Below are positions 36,966-47,968 of a stretch of 64,000 nt of DNA, in pieces. The notes beneath the pieces are model-generated. The model did no database searches and was not told the DNA's origin. It was given only the letters and a program-made list of their open reading frames with translations. Made by a program: the position numbers and the translations under genes. The stretch is from assembly GCF_030014955.1 (NCBI RefSeq), contig NZ_JAGRPV010000001.1, forward strand, positions 1 to 64,000, in the 5' to 3' direction. This DNA comes from Cohnella hashimotonis. Its GTDB lineage: Bacteria; Bacillota; Bacilli; Paenibacillales; Paenibacillaceae. How positions within the stretch are numbered: position 1 is the first letter of the stretch; each line of letters starts with the position of its first letter.

Positions 36966-39900
36966 TTGGCAGGACATCTTGTTCAGTATGGTCGCCGCAC
37001 CAGGCGCAGTTATGCCCGCATTCATGAGGTGCTGGACATCCCGAACCTGATCGAGATCCAGCAGCAATCGTACCAGAAGTTCCTGGACGACGGGCTGCGC
37101 GAGATCTTCCAGGACATTTCTCCGATCTCGGACTTTACGGGCAACCTCGTGCTCGAGTTCGTCGATTACAGCCTTGGAGAGCCGAAGTATTCGGTCGACG
37201 AGTCCAAGGAGCGCGACGTGACTTACGCGGCTCCGCTGCGCGTCAAGGTTCGCCTGCTCAACAAGGAGACGGGCGAAGTCAAGGAACAGGAAGTGTTCAT
37301 GGGCGACTTCCCGCTCATGACGGAGACCGGCACGTTCATTATCAACGGCGCAGAGCGCGTCATCGTCAGCCAATTGGTACGTTCGCCTAGCGTCTACTAC
37401 AGCACCAAGATCGACAAGAACGGCAAGAAGACGTATACCGCAACGGTCATTCCGAACCGCGGCGCTTGGCTCGAGCTCGAGACGGACGCCAAGGACATCA
37501 TCTACGTACGTATCGACCGCACGCGCAAGATTCCGGTAACCGTGCTGCTTCGCGCGCTCGGATTCGGCATGGACGCCGAGATTCTGGACTTGCTCGGTCA
37601 GGACGAGTTCATCCGCAATACGCTCGAGAAGGACAACACCGACTCCACCGAGAAGGCGTTGATCGAGATCTACGAGCGCCTGCGTCCGGGCGAACCCCCG
37701 ACGCTGGAAAATGCGCGCAGCCTGCTTATCGCCCGCTTCTTCGATCCGAAGCGTTACGACCTGGCTAATGTCGGCCGCTACAAGATCAACAAGAAGCTTC
37801 ATATTAAAAACCGTCTGTTCAACCAGCGTCTCGCGGAGACGCTCGTCGATCCGTCGACCGGTGAGATCATCGCAGAGTCGGGACAGGTCATCGACCGCCG
37901 TCTGCTCGACCAGATCCTCCCGATGCTGGAGAAGAACGTCGGCTTCAAGAACTACCGCGTCACCGGCGTCAACGAGGCGGAGGACATTCCGCTGCAGAGC
38001 ATTCTCGTACACTCGCCGGTAGAAGAAGGCAAGGTCGTCAAGATCATCTCCAACGGCATCATCGACAAGTCGGTGAAGCACATCACGCCGGCGGACATCA
38101 TTTCGTCCATTAACTACTTCATCGATCTGCTGCACGGCATCGGCAGCACCGACGATATCGACCACTTGGGCAACCGTCGTCTGCGTTCGGTCGGCGAGCT
38201 GCTGCAGAACCAGTTCCGCATCGGCCTGTCCCGGATGGAACGCGTCGTGCGCGAGCGGATGTCGATCCAGGATCAGAACGCGATCACGCCGCAAGCGCTG
38301 ATCAACATTCGTCCGGTTATCGCAGCGATCAAGGAATTCTTCGGCTCGTCGCAGCTGTCGCAGTTCATGGACCAGACGAACCCGCTTGCCGAGCTGACGC
38401 ACAAGCGCCGTCTGTCCGCGCTCGGTCCGGGCGGTCTGACGCGGGAACGCGCAGGCTTCGAAGTGCGTGACGTTCACCCGTCCCACTACGGCCGCATGTG
38501 TCCGATCGAGACGCCTGAAGGTCCGAACATCGGTCTGATCAACTCGCTGTCCACGTTCGCGAGGATCAACGAGTACGGCTTCATCGAAGCGCCTTACCGC
38601 AAGGTCGATCACAGCACGGGCGTCGTCACCGAAGAGATCGTCTATATGACGGCCGACGAAGAAGACAACTACATCATCGCCCAAGCGAACGCCCAGCTCA
38701 CGGAAGAGGGCAAGTTCGCCGACGATATGGTCATCGTTCGTTACAATAAGCAAGCGGACAACATCCTGACGATGCCGAGCGACCGCGTCGACTACATGGA
38801 CGTATCGCCGAAGCAAGTCGTGTCCGTCGCGACCGCGATGATCCCGTTCCTCGAGAACGACGACTCCAACCGCGCGCTGATGGGTTCGAACATGCAGCGT
38901 CAAGCTGTACCGCTGCTCGTGCCGGATTCGCCTTATGTCGGCACAGGCATGGAGCACAAGGCTGCGAAGGACTCGGGCGTCTGCATCGTCTCCAAGCACG
39001 ACGGCGTTATCGAGCGCGTCACGGCCAACGAGATTTGGCTGCGCCGCATCGAGCTGCTCGACGGCAAGGAAGTCAAAGGCGACGTCATCAAGTTCAAGCT
39101 GCAGAAGTTCATGCGTTCGAACCAAGGCACTTGCATCAACCAGCGCCCGATCTGCCGCAAGGGCGACATCGTCAAGAAGGGCGACATCCTCGCCGACGGT
39201 CCGTCCACGGATACCGGCGAATTGGCGCTCGGACGCAACGTCGTCGTCGCGTTCATGACGTGGGAAGGCTACAACTACGAGGATGCGATCCTGCTCTCCG
39301 AGAAGCTCGTGAGAGAAGACGTCTACACCTCGATTCATATTGAGGAATACGAGTCCGAAGCGCGCGACACCAAGCTCGGTCCGGAAGAAATCACGCGCGA
39401 TATCCCGAACGTCGGCGAAGACGCGCTCCGCAACCTCGACGAGCGCGGCATCATCCGCGTCGGCGCCGAGATCAGCGCGGGCGACATCCTCGTCGGCAAG
39501 GTCACGCCGAAGGGCGTTACCGAGCTGACCGCGGAAGAGCGTCTCCTGCACGCGATCTTCGGCGAGAAGGCGCGCGAAGTGCGCGACACCTCGCTTCGCG
39601 TACCGCACGGCACCGACGGCATCGTCGTCGACGTGAAGGTATTCACGCGGGAAAACGGCGACGAGCTGCCGCCGGGCGTCAACCAGCTGGTGCGCGCTTA
39701 TATCGCGCAAAAGCGGAAAATCTCCGAAGGCGACAAGATGGCCGGCCGCCACGGCAACAAGGGCGTTATCGCGCGCATCCTGCCGGAGGAAGACATGCCG
39801 TTCCTGCCGGACGGCACGCCAGTCCAGGTCGTTCTGAACCCGCTGGGCGTACCGTCGCGGATGAACATCGGTCAGGTGCTCGAGGTTCACCTCGGCATGG

Positions 39901-40508
39901 CCTGCCGCTATCTCGGCATTCGCGCCGCGACGCCGGTATTCGACGGCGCGCGCGAGCACGACGTGTTCGACACGATGGAAGAAGCCGGCATGCAGCGCAA
40001 CGGCAAGACGAAGCTGTACGACGGCCGCACGGGCGAACCGTTCGAGCGCGAAGTCACCGTCGGCGTTCTGTATATGATCAAGCTCGCGCACATGGTCGAC
40101 GATAAGATCCATGCGCGCTCCACGGGCCCGTACTCGCTCGTCACGCAGCAGCCTTTGGGCGGTAAAGCCCAATTCGGCGGCCAGCGTTTCGGGGAGATGG
40201 AAGTTTGGGCGCTCGAAGCTTACGGCGCTGCCTATACGCTACAAGAAATTCTGACCGTGAAGTCCGACGACGTCGTCGGCCGCGTGAAGACGTACGAATC
40301 GATCGTTAAGGGCGAGAACGTCCCTGAGCCGGGCGTGCCGGAATCGTTCAAGGTCTTGATCAAGGAGCTTCAGAGCCTTGGCATGGACGTGAAGATTCTG
40401 TCGGGCGACGAGCAGGAGATCGAGATGAGAGAGAGCGACGACGAGGACGATACGACCGGCGATAAGCTGAACTTGAACCTGGAAGGCTCAGAGGTCAGCG
40501 CCGAGTAA
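36966..40508 (+). CDS. rpoB: DNA-directed RNA polymerase subunit beta
   Basis: RpoB (1180 aa) is the beta subunit of RNA polymerase. The rifampicin region reads [17 protein letters not shown] then [13 protein letters not shown], with no recognised resistance change. The catalytic-core motif [10 protein letters not shown] and the C-terminal [22 protein letters not shown] are intact. The start is TTG at 36966, preceded by GGGGTGAGG; homologues begin at the same [13 protein letters not shown]. rpoC follows after 139 nt. Confidence 0.98.
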   Translation: MAGHLVQYGRRTRRSYARIHEVLDIPNLIEIQQQSYQKFLDDGLREIFQDISPISDFTGNLVLEFVDYSLGEPKYSVDESKERDVTYAAPLRVKVRLLNKETGEVKEQEVFMGDFPLMTETGTFIINGAERVIVSQLVRSPSVYYSTKIDKNGKKTYTATVIPNRGAWLELETDAKDIIYVRIDRTRKIPVTVLLRALGFGMDAEILDLLGQDEFIRNTLEKDNTDSTEKALIEIYERLRPGEPPTLENARSLLIARFFDPKRYDLANVGRYKINKKLHIKNRLFNQRLAETLVDPSTGEIIAESGQVIDRRLLDQILPMLEKNVGFKNYRVTGVNEAEDIPLQSILVHSPVEEGKVVKIISNGIIDKSVKHITPADIISSINYFIDLLHGIGSTDDIDHLGNRRLRSVGELLQNQFRIGLSRMERVVRERMSIQDQNAITPQALINIRPVIAAIKEFFGSSQLSQFMDQTNPLAELTHKRRLSALGPGGLTRERAGFEVRDVHPSHYGRMCPIETPEGPNIGLINSLSTFARINEYGFIEAPYRKVDHSTGVVTEEIVYMTADEEDNYIIAQANAQLTEEGKFADDMVIVRYNKQADNILTMPSDRVDYMDVSPKQVVSVATAMIPFLENDDSNRALMGSNMQRQAVPLLVPDSPYVGTGMEHKAAKDSGVCIVSKHDGVIERVTANEIWLRRIELLDGKEVKGDVIKFKLQKFMRSNQGTCINQRPICRKGDIVKKGDILADGPSTDTGELALGRNVVVAFMTWEGYNYEDAILLSEKLVREDVYTSIHIEEYESEARDTKLGPEEITRDIPNVGEDALRNLDERGIIRVGAEISAGDILVGKVTPKGVTELTAEERLLHAIFGEKAREVRDTSLRVPHGTDGIVVDVKVFTRENGDELPPGVNQLVRAYIAQKRKISEGDKMAGRHGNKGVIARILPEEDMPFLPDGTPVQVVLNPLGVPSRMNIGQVLEVHLGMACRYLGIRAATPVFDGAREHDVFDTMEEAGMQRNGKTKLYDGRTGEPFEREVTVGVLYMIKLAHMVDDKIHARSTGPYSLVTQQPLGGKAQFGGQRFGEMEVWALEAYGAAYTLQEILTVKSDDVVGRVKTYESIVKGENVPEPGVPESFKVLIKELQSLGMDVKILSGDEQEIEMRESDDEDDTTGDKLNLNLEGSEVSAE

Positions 40509-40647
40509 TACCGACAGGATCTGGACGGGACTCGTGCGTAACCGCATGGATCCCGGCCGGACCATCGCCGACTAAGCAGCACGAGATCGTCACGACCGTT
40601 CGTCAATCGCAACGTAATCCGAGCCACGATGAAGGAGGGCTTGCTCC

Positions 40648-43600
40648 TTGTTAGACGTTAACAATTTTGAGTTTATGAAGATCGGGCTGGCTTCCCCGGA
40701 CAAGATCCGTTCTTGGTCCCGAGGCGAAGTCAAAAAGCCTGAGACGATTAACTACCGTACCTTGAAGCCGGAGAAAGAAGGTCTTTTCTGCGAAAAGATC
40801 TTCGGGCCGACCAAGGACTGGGAATGCCATTGCGGCAAGTACAAGCGCGTCCGCTACAAGGGCGTCGTGTGCGACCGCTGCGGCGTCGAAGTCACCCGCG
40901 CCAAGGTTCGCCGCGAACGCATGGGCCACATCGAGTTGGCCGCACCGGTTTCGCATATCTGGTACTTCAAGGGCATCCCGAGCCGCATGGGCCTGGCCCT
41001 CGACATGTCGCCGCGTTCGCTCGAAGAGATCATCTACTTCGCGTCGTACGTCGTGACGGACCCGGGCGACACGCCGCTCGAAAAGAAGCAGCTCCTGTCC
41101 GAGAAGGAATATCGCAGTTACCGCGAGAAGTACGGCTACGCATTCAGCGCCGGCATGGGCGCCGAAGCGGTGAAGAAGCTGCTGCAGGACATCGATCTCG
41201 ACCGCGAGCTCGACATGCTGAAGGAAGAGCTGCGCACGGCCCAAGGCCAGCGCCGTAACCGCGCGATCAAGCGCCTCGAAGTCATCGAGTCGTTCCGCAA
41301 TTCCGGCAACCTGCCGGACTGGATGATCCTCGACGTGCTGCCGGTTATCCCGCCTGAGCTTCGCCCGATGGTACAGCTCGACGGCGGTCGCTTCGCGACC
41401 TCCGACCTTAACGACCTGTACCGTCGCGTCATCAACCGGAACAACCGTCTGAAGCGTCTGCTCGATCTGGGCGCGCCGGACATTATCGTACAGAACGAAA
41501 AGCGGATGCTTCAGGAAGCCGTCGACGCCCTGATCGACAACGGCCGCCGCGGCCGTCCGGTCACGGGACCCGGCAACCGTCCGCTCAAGTCCCTCAGCCA
41601 CATGCTGAAGGGCAAGCAAGGCCGCTTCCGTCAGAACCTGCTCGGCAAGCGCGTCGACTACTCGGGCCGTTCGGTTATCGTCGTAGGACCGAGCCTCAAG
41701 ATGTTCCAATGCGGTCTGCCCAAGGAAATGGCGCTCGAGCTGTTCAAGCCGTTCGTCATGAAAGAGCTCGTGCTCAAGGGCCAGGCGCACAACATCAAGA
41801 GCGCGAAGCGCAAAGTCGAACGCGTCAGCCCGGAAGTATGGGACGTGCTCGAAGAAGTCATCAAGGAGCATCCGGTTCTGCTGAACCGTGCGCCTACGCT
41901 TCACCGTCTCGGCATCCAGGCGTTCGAACCGATCCTGGTCGAGGGCCGCGCGATCAAGCTGCATCCGCTCGTCTGTACGGCTTACAATGCCGACTTCGAC
42001 GGCGACCAGATGGCCGTTCACGTGCCGCTGTCTGCCGAAGCGCAGGCTGAAGCCCGCCTGCTCATGCTGGCCTCCGGCAATATCCTGAACCCGAAGGACG
42101 GCAAGCCTGTCGTCACGCCTTCGCAGGATATGGTTCTCGGCTGCTACTATCTGACGATGGACAACAAGGACGCGCATGGCGCTGGCATGCGCATCTCCGA
42201 AGTGAACGAAGCCGTTTCCGCGTACCAACGCGGCGCAGCCGACCTTCATGCGCGCGTCGTCATTCCGGTCAAGGCATTGAACAAGAAGACGTTTAACGAG
42301 AAGCAGCAGGACGCTTTGCTCGTGACGACGATCGGCAAGATCATTTTCAACGAGATTTTCCCGGATACGTTCCCTTACATCAACGAGGCGACCAAGGACA
42401 ATCTGCTGAAGGGTACGCCGGAAAAATACTTCATCTACGACAAGGGCGCGGATCTCGATCAGATCATGCAGGATATCCCGACGCCGGGCGCAGTAGGCAA
42501 GGAATATCTCGGCCATATCATCGGCGAGTGCTTCCGCATCTACCATACGATGAAGACGTCGATCATTCTCGACGACATCAAGCAGCTCGGCTTCACCTAC
42601 TCGACTCGCGCCGGCATCACGGTTGCCGTGTCGGATGTCACCGTACCGGTGGAGAAGGTCGAGATCCTGAAGAAATCCGACGAAGCCGTCAAGACGATCA
42701 CGACGCAGTATCGACGCGGTCTGATTACGGACGCCGAGCGTTACGACCGCGTCATCGACATCTGGTCGAAGACGAAGGACGAGATCACGGAAGTGCTCAT
42801 GAAATCGATGGATCGCTACAACTCCATCATGCTCATGGTCGACTCCAAAGCGCGGGGCAACAAATCGCAGATCACCCAGCTGGGCGGCATGCGGGGGCTG
42901 ATGGCGACGCCGTCGGGCCGGATCTTCGAACTCCCGATCAAGTCGAACTTCCGCGAAGGCCTGACGGTCCTCGAGTACTTCATCTCGACGCACGGCGCGC
43001 GTAAAGGTCTGGCCGATACGGCGCTTCGTACCGCCGACTCGGGCTACCTGACCCGTCGTCTTGTCGACGTCGCGCAGGACGTCATCGTCCGCGAAGAAGA
43101 TTGCGGCACGGACAAGGGCATCATCGTCAGCCGCATCGAGGACGGCAAGGAAGTCATCGAGGAACTGTTCGACCGGATCGAAGGACGCTATGCGTTCGAG
43201 ACGATCCGTCATCCGGAGACCGGCGAGATCATCGTCGGCCGCAACGATCTGATCGACACGCCGAAGGCGGAAGAACTGATCCGCGCAGGCGTGCAAAAGC
43301 TGCAGATTCGTTCCGTGCTCAGCTGCCGCGCCCGTCATGGCGTGTGCAAGATGTGCTACGGCCGCAACCTGGCAACGGGCAAGAAGGTCGAGATCGGCGA
43401 AGCGGTCGGCATCATCGCCGCCCAATCGATCGGCGAGCCGGGCACCCAGCTGACGATGCGTACGTTCCACACCGGGGGCGTTGCCGGAGACGATATCACG
43501 CAAGGTCTTCCGCGTATCCAGGAGCTTTTCGAAGCCCGGAACCCGAAGGGCCAGGCGGTCATCTCCGAGATCGACGGCGTCGTCAAGGAAATTCGCGAGA

Positions 43601-44265
43601 CCAAGGATCGCCGCGAGATCGAAGTGCAAGGGGATGCCGAGACCAAGGTATATCCCGTCACTTACGGCTCCCGTATCCGCGTCTACGAAGGTCTGCACAT
43701 CGAAGCCGGCGACGAGCTCACCGACGGTTCGATCGATCCGAAGGAAATGCTGCGAATCAAGGGCGTACGCGGCGTGCAGAACTACATTCTGCAGGAAGTA
43801 CAGCGCGTATACCGGAACCAGGGCGTTGAGATCAACGACAAGCACGTCGAAGTCATGATCAAGCAAATGCTTCGCAAGATCCGGATCGTCGATCCGGGCG
43901 ACACGACGCTGCTGCCGGGTTCCTTCGTCGACGTGCACGAATACGAAGCCGCGAACCGCGAGGCGATCTTCGCAGGCAACGAGCCTGCGGTCGCGCGTCC
44001 GGTCCTGCTCGGCATCACCAAGGCGTCGCTCGAGACCGACTCGTTCCTCTCGGCCGCGTCCTTCCAAGAGACGACCCGCGTCCTCACCGACGCAGCCATC
44101 AAGGGCAAGGTCGACCGCCTGCTTGGCCTGAAGGAGAATGTCATCATCGGCAAGCTCATTCCGGCGGGTACGGGGATGTCGCGCTACCGCAACATCCGCG
44201 TCGTCGATCCGACCGAAGAAGGCTACGAAGACGAAGCCGAGCTCGAGCCGGTATCGGCGGACTAA
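40648..44265 (+). CDS. rpoC: DNA-directed RNA polymerase subunit beta'
   Basis: RpoC (1205 aa) carries the catalytic Mg2+ loop [12 protein letters not shown] (around residue 448) and the N-terminal zinc finger [21 protein letters not shown] second zinc site ([13 protein letters not shown]) lies near 893. The start is TTG at 40648 with AAGGAGG 9 nt upstream. A strong terminator follows; the L7Ae-like, rpsL and rpsG genes expected next in Bacilli are absent. Confidence 0.98.
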   Translation: MLDVNNFEFMKIGLASPDKIRSWSRGEVKKPETINYRTLKPEKEGLFCEKIFGPTKDWECHCGKYKRVRYKGVVCDRCGVEVTRAKVRRERMGHIELAAPVSHIWYFKGIPSRMGLALDMSPRSLEEIIYFASYVVTDPGDTPLEKKQLLSEKEYRSYREKYGYAFSAGMGAEAVKKLLQDIDLDRELDMLKEELRTAQGQRRNRAIKRLEVIESFRNSGNLPDWMILDVLPVIPPELRPMVQLDGGRFATSDLNDLYRRVINRNNRLKRLLDLGAPDIIVQNEKRMLQEAVDALIDNGRRGRPVTGPGNRPLKSLSHMLKGKQGRFRQNLLGKRVDYSGRSVIVVGPSLKMFQCGLPKEMALELFKPFVMKELVLKGQAHNIKSAKRKVERVSPEVWDVLEEVIKEHPVLLNRAPTLHRLGIQAFEPILVEGRAIKLHPLVCTAYNADFDGDQMAVHVPLSAEAQAEARLLMLASGNILNPKDGKPVVTPSQDMVLGCYYLTMDNKDAHGAGMRISEVNEAVSAYQRGAADLHARVVIPVKALNKKTFNEKQQDALLVTTIGKIIFNEIFPDTFPYINEATKDNLLKGTPEKYFIYDKGADLDQIMQDIPTPGAVGKEYLGHIIGECFRIYHTMKTSIILDDIKQLGFTYSTRAGITVAVSDVTVPVEKVEILKKSDEAVKTITTQYRRGLITDAERYDRVIDIWSKTKDEITEVLMKSMDRYNSIMLMVDSKARGNKSQITQLGGMRGLMATPSGRIFELPIKSNFREGLTVLEYFISTHGARKGLADTALRTADSGYLTRRLVDVAQDVIVREEDCGTDKGIIVSRIEDGKEVIEELFDRIEGRYAFETIRHPETGEIIVGRNDLIDTPKAEELIRAGVQKLQIRSVLSCRARHGVCKMCYGRNLATGKKVEIGEAVGIIAAQSIGEPGTQLTMRTFHTGGVAGDDITQGLPRIQELFEARNPKGQAVISEIDGVVKEIRETKDRREIEVQGDAETKVYPVTYGSRIRVYEGLHIEAGDELTDGSIDPKEMLRIKGVRGVQNYILQEVQRVYRNQGVEINDKHVEVMIKQMLRKIRIVDPGDTTLLPGSFVDVHEYEAANREAIFAGNEPAVARPVLLGITKASLETDSFLSAASFQETTRVLTDAAIKGKVDRLLGLKENVIIGKLIPAGTGMSRYRNIRVVDPTEEGYEDEAELEPVSAD

Positions 44266-44314
44266 CGAACCGCCGTCGATCGGTCGACCGCTTCGCTTAA
44301 AGCCATGCATCGCC

Positions 44315-44345
44315 AACTGCCGGGCACGCTGCCCGGCAGTTTTTA
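44315..44345 (+). terminator. Intrinsic terminator after rpoC
   Basis: The 11-bp stem ACTGCCGGGCA-CGC-TGCCCGGCAGT is followed by TTTTT. Confidence 0.95.
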
Positions 44346-44517
44346 TGTTTGAAATGCCGTTTATTTTCCCTGGAAGCAAGGGCGGGGCAAGCCCGGTGTT
44401 TACGAAACCCGGAAAAAACGGTTAAAATCTAGAAAAGCCCTGTGCGAAAGGTGAGGTAGGCGGCAACGCCAGATGCCTGCGGACGGGGACCAAAGGGAAA
44501 GGGGACCGTTATGCGCC

Positions 44518-44829
44518 ATGAAAAACGCTAAAACAGCCGCTACGCTGCTGATTTGCCAGCTCATCTTTGTCCTTCTCATTGTCCCTTGGGTAGTCGTCGC
44601 CTTAACGTCATTTATTGCGCTCGACTCCCCGGACTCCGTCATCGACAAATGGCCGTTCGCAATCGTCGTCTTCTATTGGGCCTATCCGATCGCGCTGCTC
44701 CTCAGTATCGTCGTCAGCTGGGCGCTGTACCATAAGCGCAGGTTTAAAGGCGCGCTCTGGTGGGGCATCATTCCCGTGTTATGGCTGCTGGCCGCCATCT
44801 ATGTCGTCTTTTTTCTGGACGCTTTTTAA
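44518..44829 (+). CDS. Small three-helix membrane protein, function unknown
   Basis: The 103-residue protein has three hydrophobic segments (about 7-32, 44-70 and 78-100) with basic loops (HKRRFKG). No family was recognised. GGGG lies 13 nt before the chosen ATG, so the start is uncertain; in-frame reading extends to 44473. It stands alone between the rpoC terminator and the DnaA-box region. Confidence 0.6.
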   Translation: MKNAKTAATLLICQLIFVLLIVPWVVVALTSFIALDSPDSVIDKWPFAIVVFYWAYPIALLLSIVVSWALYHKRRFKGALWWGIIPVLWLLAAIYVVFFLDAF

Positions 44830-44859
44830 ACGCCTAAATAGGATTGACCGTCTCTTAAT

Positions 44860-44898
44860 GCCTGTCCGTCTCCTTCTTTAAGAAGCGACCGGACGGGC
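44860..44898. other. Hairpin after the small membrane protein gene
   Basis: GCCTGTCCG pairs with CGGACGGGC, enclosing a second stem CTTCTT/AAGAAG. No T-tract follows, so termination is uncertain. Confidence 0.4.
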
Positions 44899-44916
44899 TA
44901 TTAGGCGCGGGCGCGC

Positions 44917-45079
44917 TTATCCACATGTGGATAGAGCGAATCTTCGCGTACTTGTCCACGGGGGATAGCCGACTGATGGGAATGTCCGACTGTGAATAAG
45001 TGAGAATGGCATGAAACAACCTCAATATTTCCCCAATCTGCCCACAAGTTCGGGATAAATCTGCCGTTATTGTGAATAA
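44917..45079. promoter_or_regulatory. Cluster of DnaA-box-like sequences
   Basis: TTATCCACA (44917-44925) lies back to back with the inverted near-match CTATCCACA (44926-44934 on the minus strand), forming a perfect 16-bp palindrome TATCCACATGTGGATA. TTATTCACA occurs on the minus strand at 44991-44999 and 45071-45079. A weaker TTGTCCACG is at 44952-44960. An AT-rich stretch follows (45097-45126). Three matches to TTATNCACA in 163 nt suggest a DnaA-binding cluster; activity is not shown. Confidence 0.55.
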
Positions 45080-45152
45080 ACGCATTGTGAAACGGACTTT
45101 AATTTTTATAGTATTAATATAAATGTCCGTTAACGAACGGGAGTGAAGGGCC

Positions 45153-46031
45153 ATGAACTTGAACGGCATACTCCGTCTTATTCAGGCGAGCAAGCAGTAT
45201 AAAGGAAAAACGGTGCTTCAACGCGTTTCCCTTGAGATAAACAGAGGAGAGACGGTGGCTGTCACCGGGCCGAACGGTTCGGGCAAAAGTACGCTGCTTA
45301 AACTGATAGCGGGGCTCTCTGCGCTCTCTTCCGGCAAAAGAGAAGTGAGCGGATCGGGCGAAGGGGGAAGTCTTGTCATCGGTTACGCGCCCGATCACCT
45401 GCCAAAGCTCAAATTTACGGCCCGCGAATACTTGAACCATATGGCTTCGATTCGAGGGCTGGAAGCGGCGACGCGGACGAGAAAAATCGAGGAGCTGCTC
45501 GAACTGGTGGATCTGCGGGACAGGCCAGGGCAGCAAATGAAGTTTTTTTCGAAAGGCATGCTTCAAAAAGTGAACCTCGTGCAGGCGCTGTTAGGCGACC
45601 CTGAGCTGCTGCTGTTGGACGAGCCGGTCGGCGGGCTGGACGAGGAAGCGCAGGGCGTGCTTGCTTCCATGCTGATGAGTCTGAGGCAGAAAGGAACGGC
45701 TATCGTGGTCGCCAGTCATGAGCAGACGCTGATCGGTCAATGGGCGGACCGGACGTTGGCGATCTCGGACGGTCGAATCCAGTCGGTCGCCGCATCCTCT
45801 GCCTCGGTAGAGGGAAAACGCTGGCGCCGGATCGTCTGCCAATGGCCGAAAGGACGGGAGGAGGACGCGAAGGCGTTCGCAAACTGGCCTGGGACGATAA
45901 GATGCCGTATGGAGAGACAAGAGGTCGTGTACTGGACAGACCCTGCGAGCAGCGATGCATTGCTGCGAGAGCTGCTGGAGGCTGGCGCCTCTATTGATTC
46001 TGTTGCCGCGGGCTCCGGGAGGATGGTGTAA
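45153..46031 (+). CDS. ABC transporter ATP-binding protein
   Basis: The 292-residue ATPase has Walker A GPNGSGKST (about 42-50), a degenerate signature FSKGMLQKVNLVQALL, Walker B LLLLDEPVGG and a SHEQ switch histidine. A C-terminal extension of 80 residues follows. It pairs with the downstream membrane protein as an export-type system; the substrate is unknown. GGGAGTGAAGGG precedes the ATG. The promoter probably lies in the AT-rich region, with TTGTGA and TATAGT (45107-45112) spaced by 16 nt. Confidence 0.88.
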   Translation: MNLNGILRLIQASKQYKGKTVLQRVSLEINRGETVAVTGPNGSGKSTLLKLIAGLSALSSGKREVSGSGEGGSLVIGYAPDHLPKLKFTAREYLNHMASIRGLEAATRTRKIEELLELVDLRDRPGQQMKFFSKGMLQKVNLVQALLGDPELLLLDEPVGGLDEEAQGVLASMLMSLRQKGTAIVVASHEQTLIGQWADRTLAISDGRIQSVAASSASVEGKRWRRIVCQWPKGREEDAKAFANWPGTIRCRMERQEVVYWTDPASSDALLRELLEAGASIDSVAAGSGRMV

Positions 46032-46033
46032 AC

Positions 46034-46738
46034 GTGCTGCCGCTGATTCGATACCATTGGTCCTATTATACGAAATCCTACCGCTACCTTGCCCCATTGA
46101 TCGCCTATGTCGGATTGCTTCTGTTCATTTATACGATATCGCCGAATCCGGTCTTGGAGAGCTATGCTTTTTCGTCCGTTTGGCTGTTCGTCGTATCTGC
46201 CTGGATCGCTTGGGGATTATCCGATCTGGAGCCGGAAACCCAGCAAGCGGTGACGGCACTCCATGCCGGCAGCGCAGGCGCCTATTATGCGTCCAAGCTG
46301 CTGCTTATGGCGGCTATCGGCTTGCTGCTGACTGCCTTTGCCGTCCTGTATCCGGCACTGACCGGGAAGCTGGAGCGGTGGCCTACTCGGGTTGAATGGC
46401 TGGCCGCTGCCAGTGTCCATACCGCGCAATCTCTGCTGGGCACGGGAATCGCACTTTGGTTCACGGAGCGCGGCTTCGGCAGGTCTGCAGCCTCGCTTCC
46501 GGCGCTGATCGGCGTCATAGTCCTGTCTCTTGCTTCCGCAAGCGCGGTCGCGCAGCTTCCTGAGGGCATGGCGTTCGTCCGCTGGCTGCTGCCGCCTGCC
46601 GGCATCTTGTCAGAAGTGCTGACCGGACTGGAGCAAGGCTCGGCTTGGACGGCGGCAGGTGCATCCTTGTATGCGTTCGCATATGCCGGGCTATTGTGCG
46701 GAGGCTTTGTCGTACGGGCAGCTGGCAAAAAGTTTTAA
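46034..46738 (+). CDS. Membrane protein, probable ABC transporter permease subunit
   Basis: The 234-residue protein has about six hydrophobic helices, beginning with YLAPLIAYVGLLLFIYTI, and a positively charged C-terminus. It starts (GTG 46034) 2 nt after the ATPase stop, so the two are translationally coupled and probably form one transporter. No strong family motif was recognised. GGAGG lies 11 nt before the start. Confidence 0.75.
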   Translation: MLPLIRYHWSYYTKSYRYLAPLIAYVGLLLFIYTISPNPVLESYAFSSVWLFVVSAWIAWGLSDLEPETQQAVTALHAGSAGAYYASKLLLMAAIGLLLTAFAVLYPALTGKLERWPTRVEWLAAASVHTAQSLLGTGIALWFTERGFGRSAASLPALIGVIVLSLASASAVAQLPEGMAFVRWLLPPAGILSEVLTGLEQGSAWTAAGASLYAFAYAGLLCGGFVVRAAGKKF

Positions 46739-46768
46739 AAGATAAATGACGTGTGCCGCGATTTTTCA

Positions 46769-46834
46769 TTGACAAAGCCGGCGGAAACCCCTAAAGTAAT
46801 GATAAACGTTATCATTGATAATGATAATCATTCA
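46769..46834 (+). promoter_or_regulatory. Fur-regulated promoter with two overlapping Fur-box palindromes
   Basis: TTGACA (46769-46774) and TAAAGT (46792-46797) lie 17 nt apart. Immediately after, ATGATAA-ACG-TTATCAT (46799-46815) and GATAATGATAATCATTC (46817-46833) match the Fur-box pattern. Binding here would block transcription of the iron operon when iron is plentiful. Confidence 0.85.
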
Positions 46835-46851
46835 TAGTTGGGGGCAGAGAA

Positions 46852-47889
46852 ATGAAAAGACAGGCACAATCGCAATCGAACCGCACCGCACTTGGCAGAG
46901 GTCTGCTACTGGTCGCATTATTCATGGTCGCAGCATTTGCGCTGGCCGCATGCGGCAACAACGATAAAGGAAGCCAAGCATCGCCGGCCGCAAGCAGCTC
47001 CGCGGCCGCGACTGCCGGCGCTTCCGGGAGCGCATCCGCCAGTCCTGCCGCCAGCCCGTCTGCGGAGGCGCAGACCGGCACGGTCACCTATCAGTCGGAG
47101 GCCGGCCCGGTCGAAGTGCCCGCGAACCCGCAACGGGTCATCGTATTGTCCGGCTATACAGGCGATGTACTCCAGCTCGGCGTGCCGCTCGTCGGCGTCG
47201 ACTCGTGGTCGCTCAACAATCCGAAGTTTGCCGACAAGCTGCAAGGCGTAACCGAGGTGTCCGACGAAGACCTGGAAAAGATCATCGAGTTGAAGCCCGA
47301 TCTCATCATCGGCTCCTCCGACAGCAAAAATCTCGATAAGCTGAAGCAAATTGCGCCGCTCGTCACCTATACGTACAACAAGGTCGACTATCTGACGCAG
47401 CATCTGGAGATCGCCAAGGCGCTGAACAAGGAGAAGGAAGGGCAAGCCTGGATCGACGACTTCAAGAAGCGGGCGGCGGACGTAGGCGAGCAGATCAAAG
47501 CGAAGATCGGCGCAGACGCTACCGTCTCGGTTATCGAAGCTTACGACAAGCAAGTTTATACGTTCGGGGACGCCTGGGGACGCGGTACGGAGATTTTGTT
47601 CCAGTTGATGGGGCTCAACATGCAGCCCAAGGTTAAGGAAGCAACCGCCAAAGATGGCTACTTCACGCTCTCGGCGGAGGTGCTGCCCGATTATGCCGGC
47701 GACTACATCATCATGAGCAAGGATCCGGGCGCGGACGTCTCCTTCCAGCAGACGGCGACCTATAAAAATATCCCGGCGGTCAAAAACAACCGCGTGTACG
47801 AAGTCGATTCGCGCACGTTCTACTTCAACGATGCGCTGACGCTGGAGTGGCAGCTTGAATTTTTCAAGGAGAAGTTCCTCGGCAACTAA
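46852..47889 (+). CDS. Iron-siderophore ABC transporter substrate-binding lipoprotein
   Basis: The 345-residue lipoprotein belongs to the FhuD/FeuA (type III periplasmic-binding) family. Its signal peptide ends in the lipobox LAAC with lipidated C34, followed by an Ala/Ser/Pro-rich linker (about 41-80). The two lobes open PANPQRVIVLSGYTGDVLQLG, contain KPDLIIGSS, and are joined by a long helix. The exact siderophore is not clear. A Fur-type promoter precedes it and two FecCD permeases follow. Confidence 0.92.
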   Translation: MKRQAQSQSNRTALGRGLLLVALFMVAAFALAACGNNDKGSQASPAASSSAAATAGASGSASASPAASPSAEAQTGTVTYQSEAGPVEVPANPQRVIVLSGYTGDVLQLGVPLVGVDSWSLNNPKFADKLQGVTEVSDEDLEKIIELKPDLIIGSSDSKNLDKLKQIAPLVTYTYNKVDYLTQHLEIAKALNKEKEGQAWIDDFKKRAADVGEQIKAKIGADATVSVIEAYDKQVYTFGDAWGRGTEILFQLMGLNMQPKVKEATAKDGYFTLSAEVLPDYAGDYIIMSKDPGADVSFQQTATYKNIPAVKNNRVYEVDSRTFYFNDALTLEWQLEFFKEKFLGN

Positions 47890-47906
47890 CGATCCCCGTA
47901 TGCATC

Positions 47907-47934
47907 GGGAATTTCGCGAGCGCGCGGAATTCCC
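47907..47934 (+). terminator. Leaky hairpin between the binding-protein and permease genes
   Basis: GGGAATT pairs with AATTCCC around a GC-rich loop, followed by a pyrimidine-rich stretch ending in TTTTTT (47943-47948). It probably lowers permease expression relative to the lipoprotein. Confidence 0.45.
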
Positions 47935-47968
47935 CTTTCCTATTTTTTAATAGAAAGCGGAGCGGCTG

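Noticed and set aside
36897..40172. Open frame of 1091 codons on the minus strand
   Set aside because: It lies wholly opposite rpoB and arises from the GC-rich third positions of that gene. There is no ribosome-binding site and no family match.
40651..44379. Open frame of 1242 codons on the minus strand
   Set aside because: It is the antisense shadow of rpoC and has Arg/Asp/Leu-rich chance composition.
44952..45060. Further DnaA boxes (TTGTCCACG, CTGCCCACA, TTATCCCGA)
   Set aside because: These differ from TTATNCACA at two or more positions, so they were not counted as boxes, although the first is mentioned as weak.
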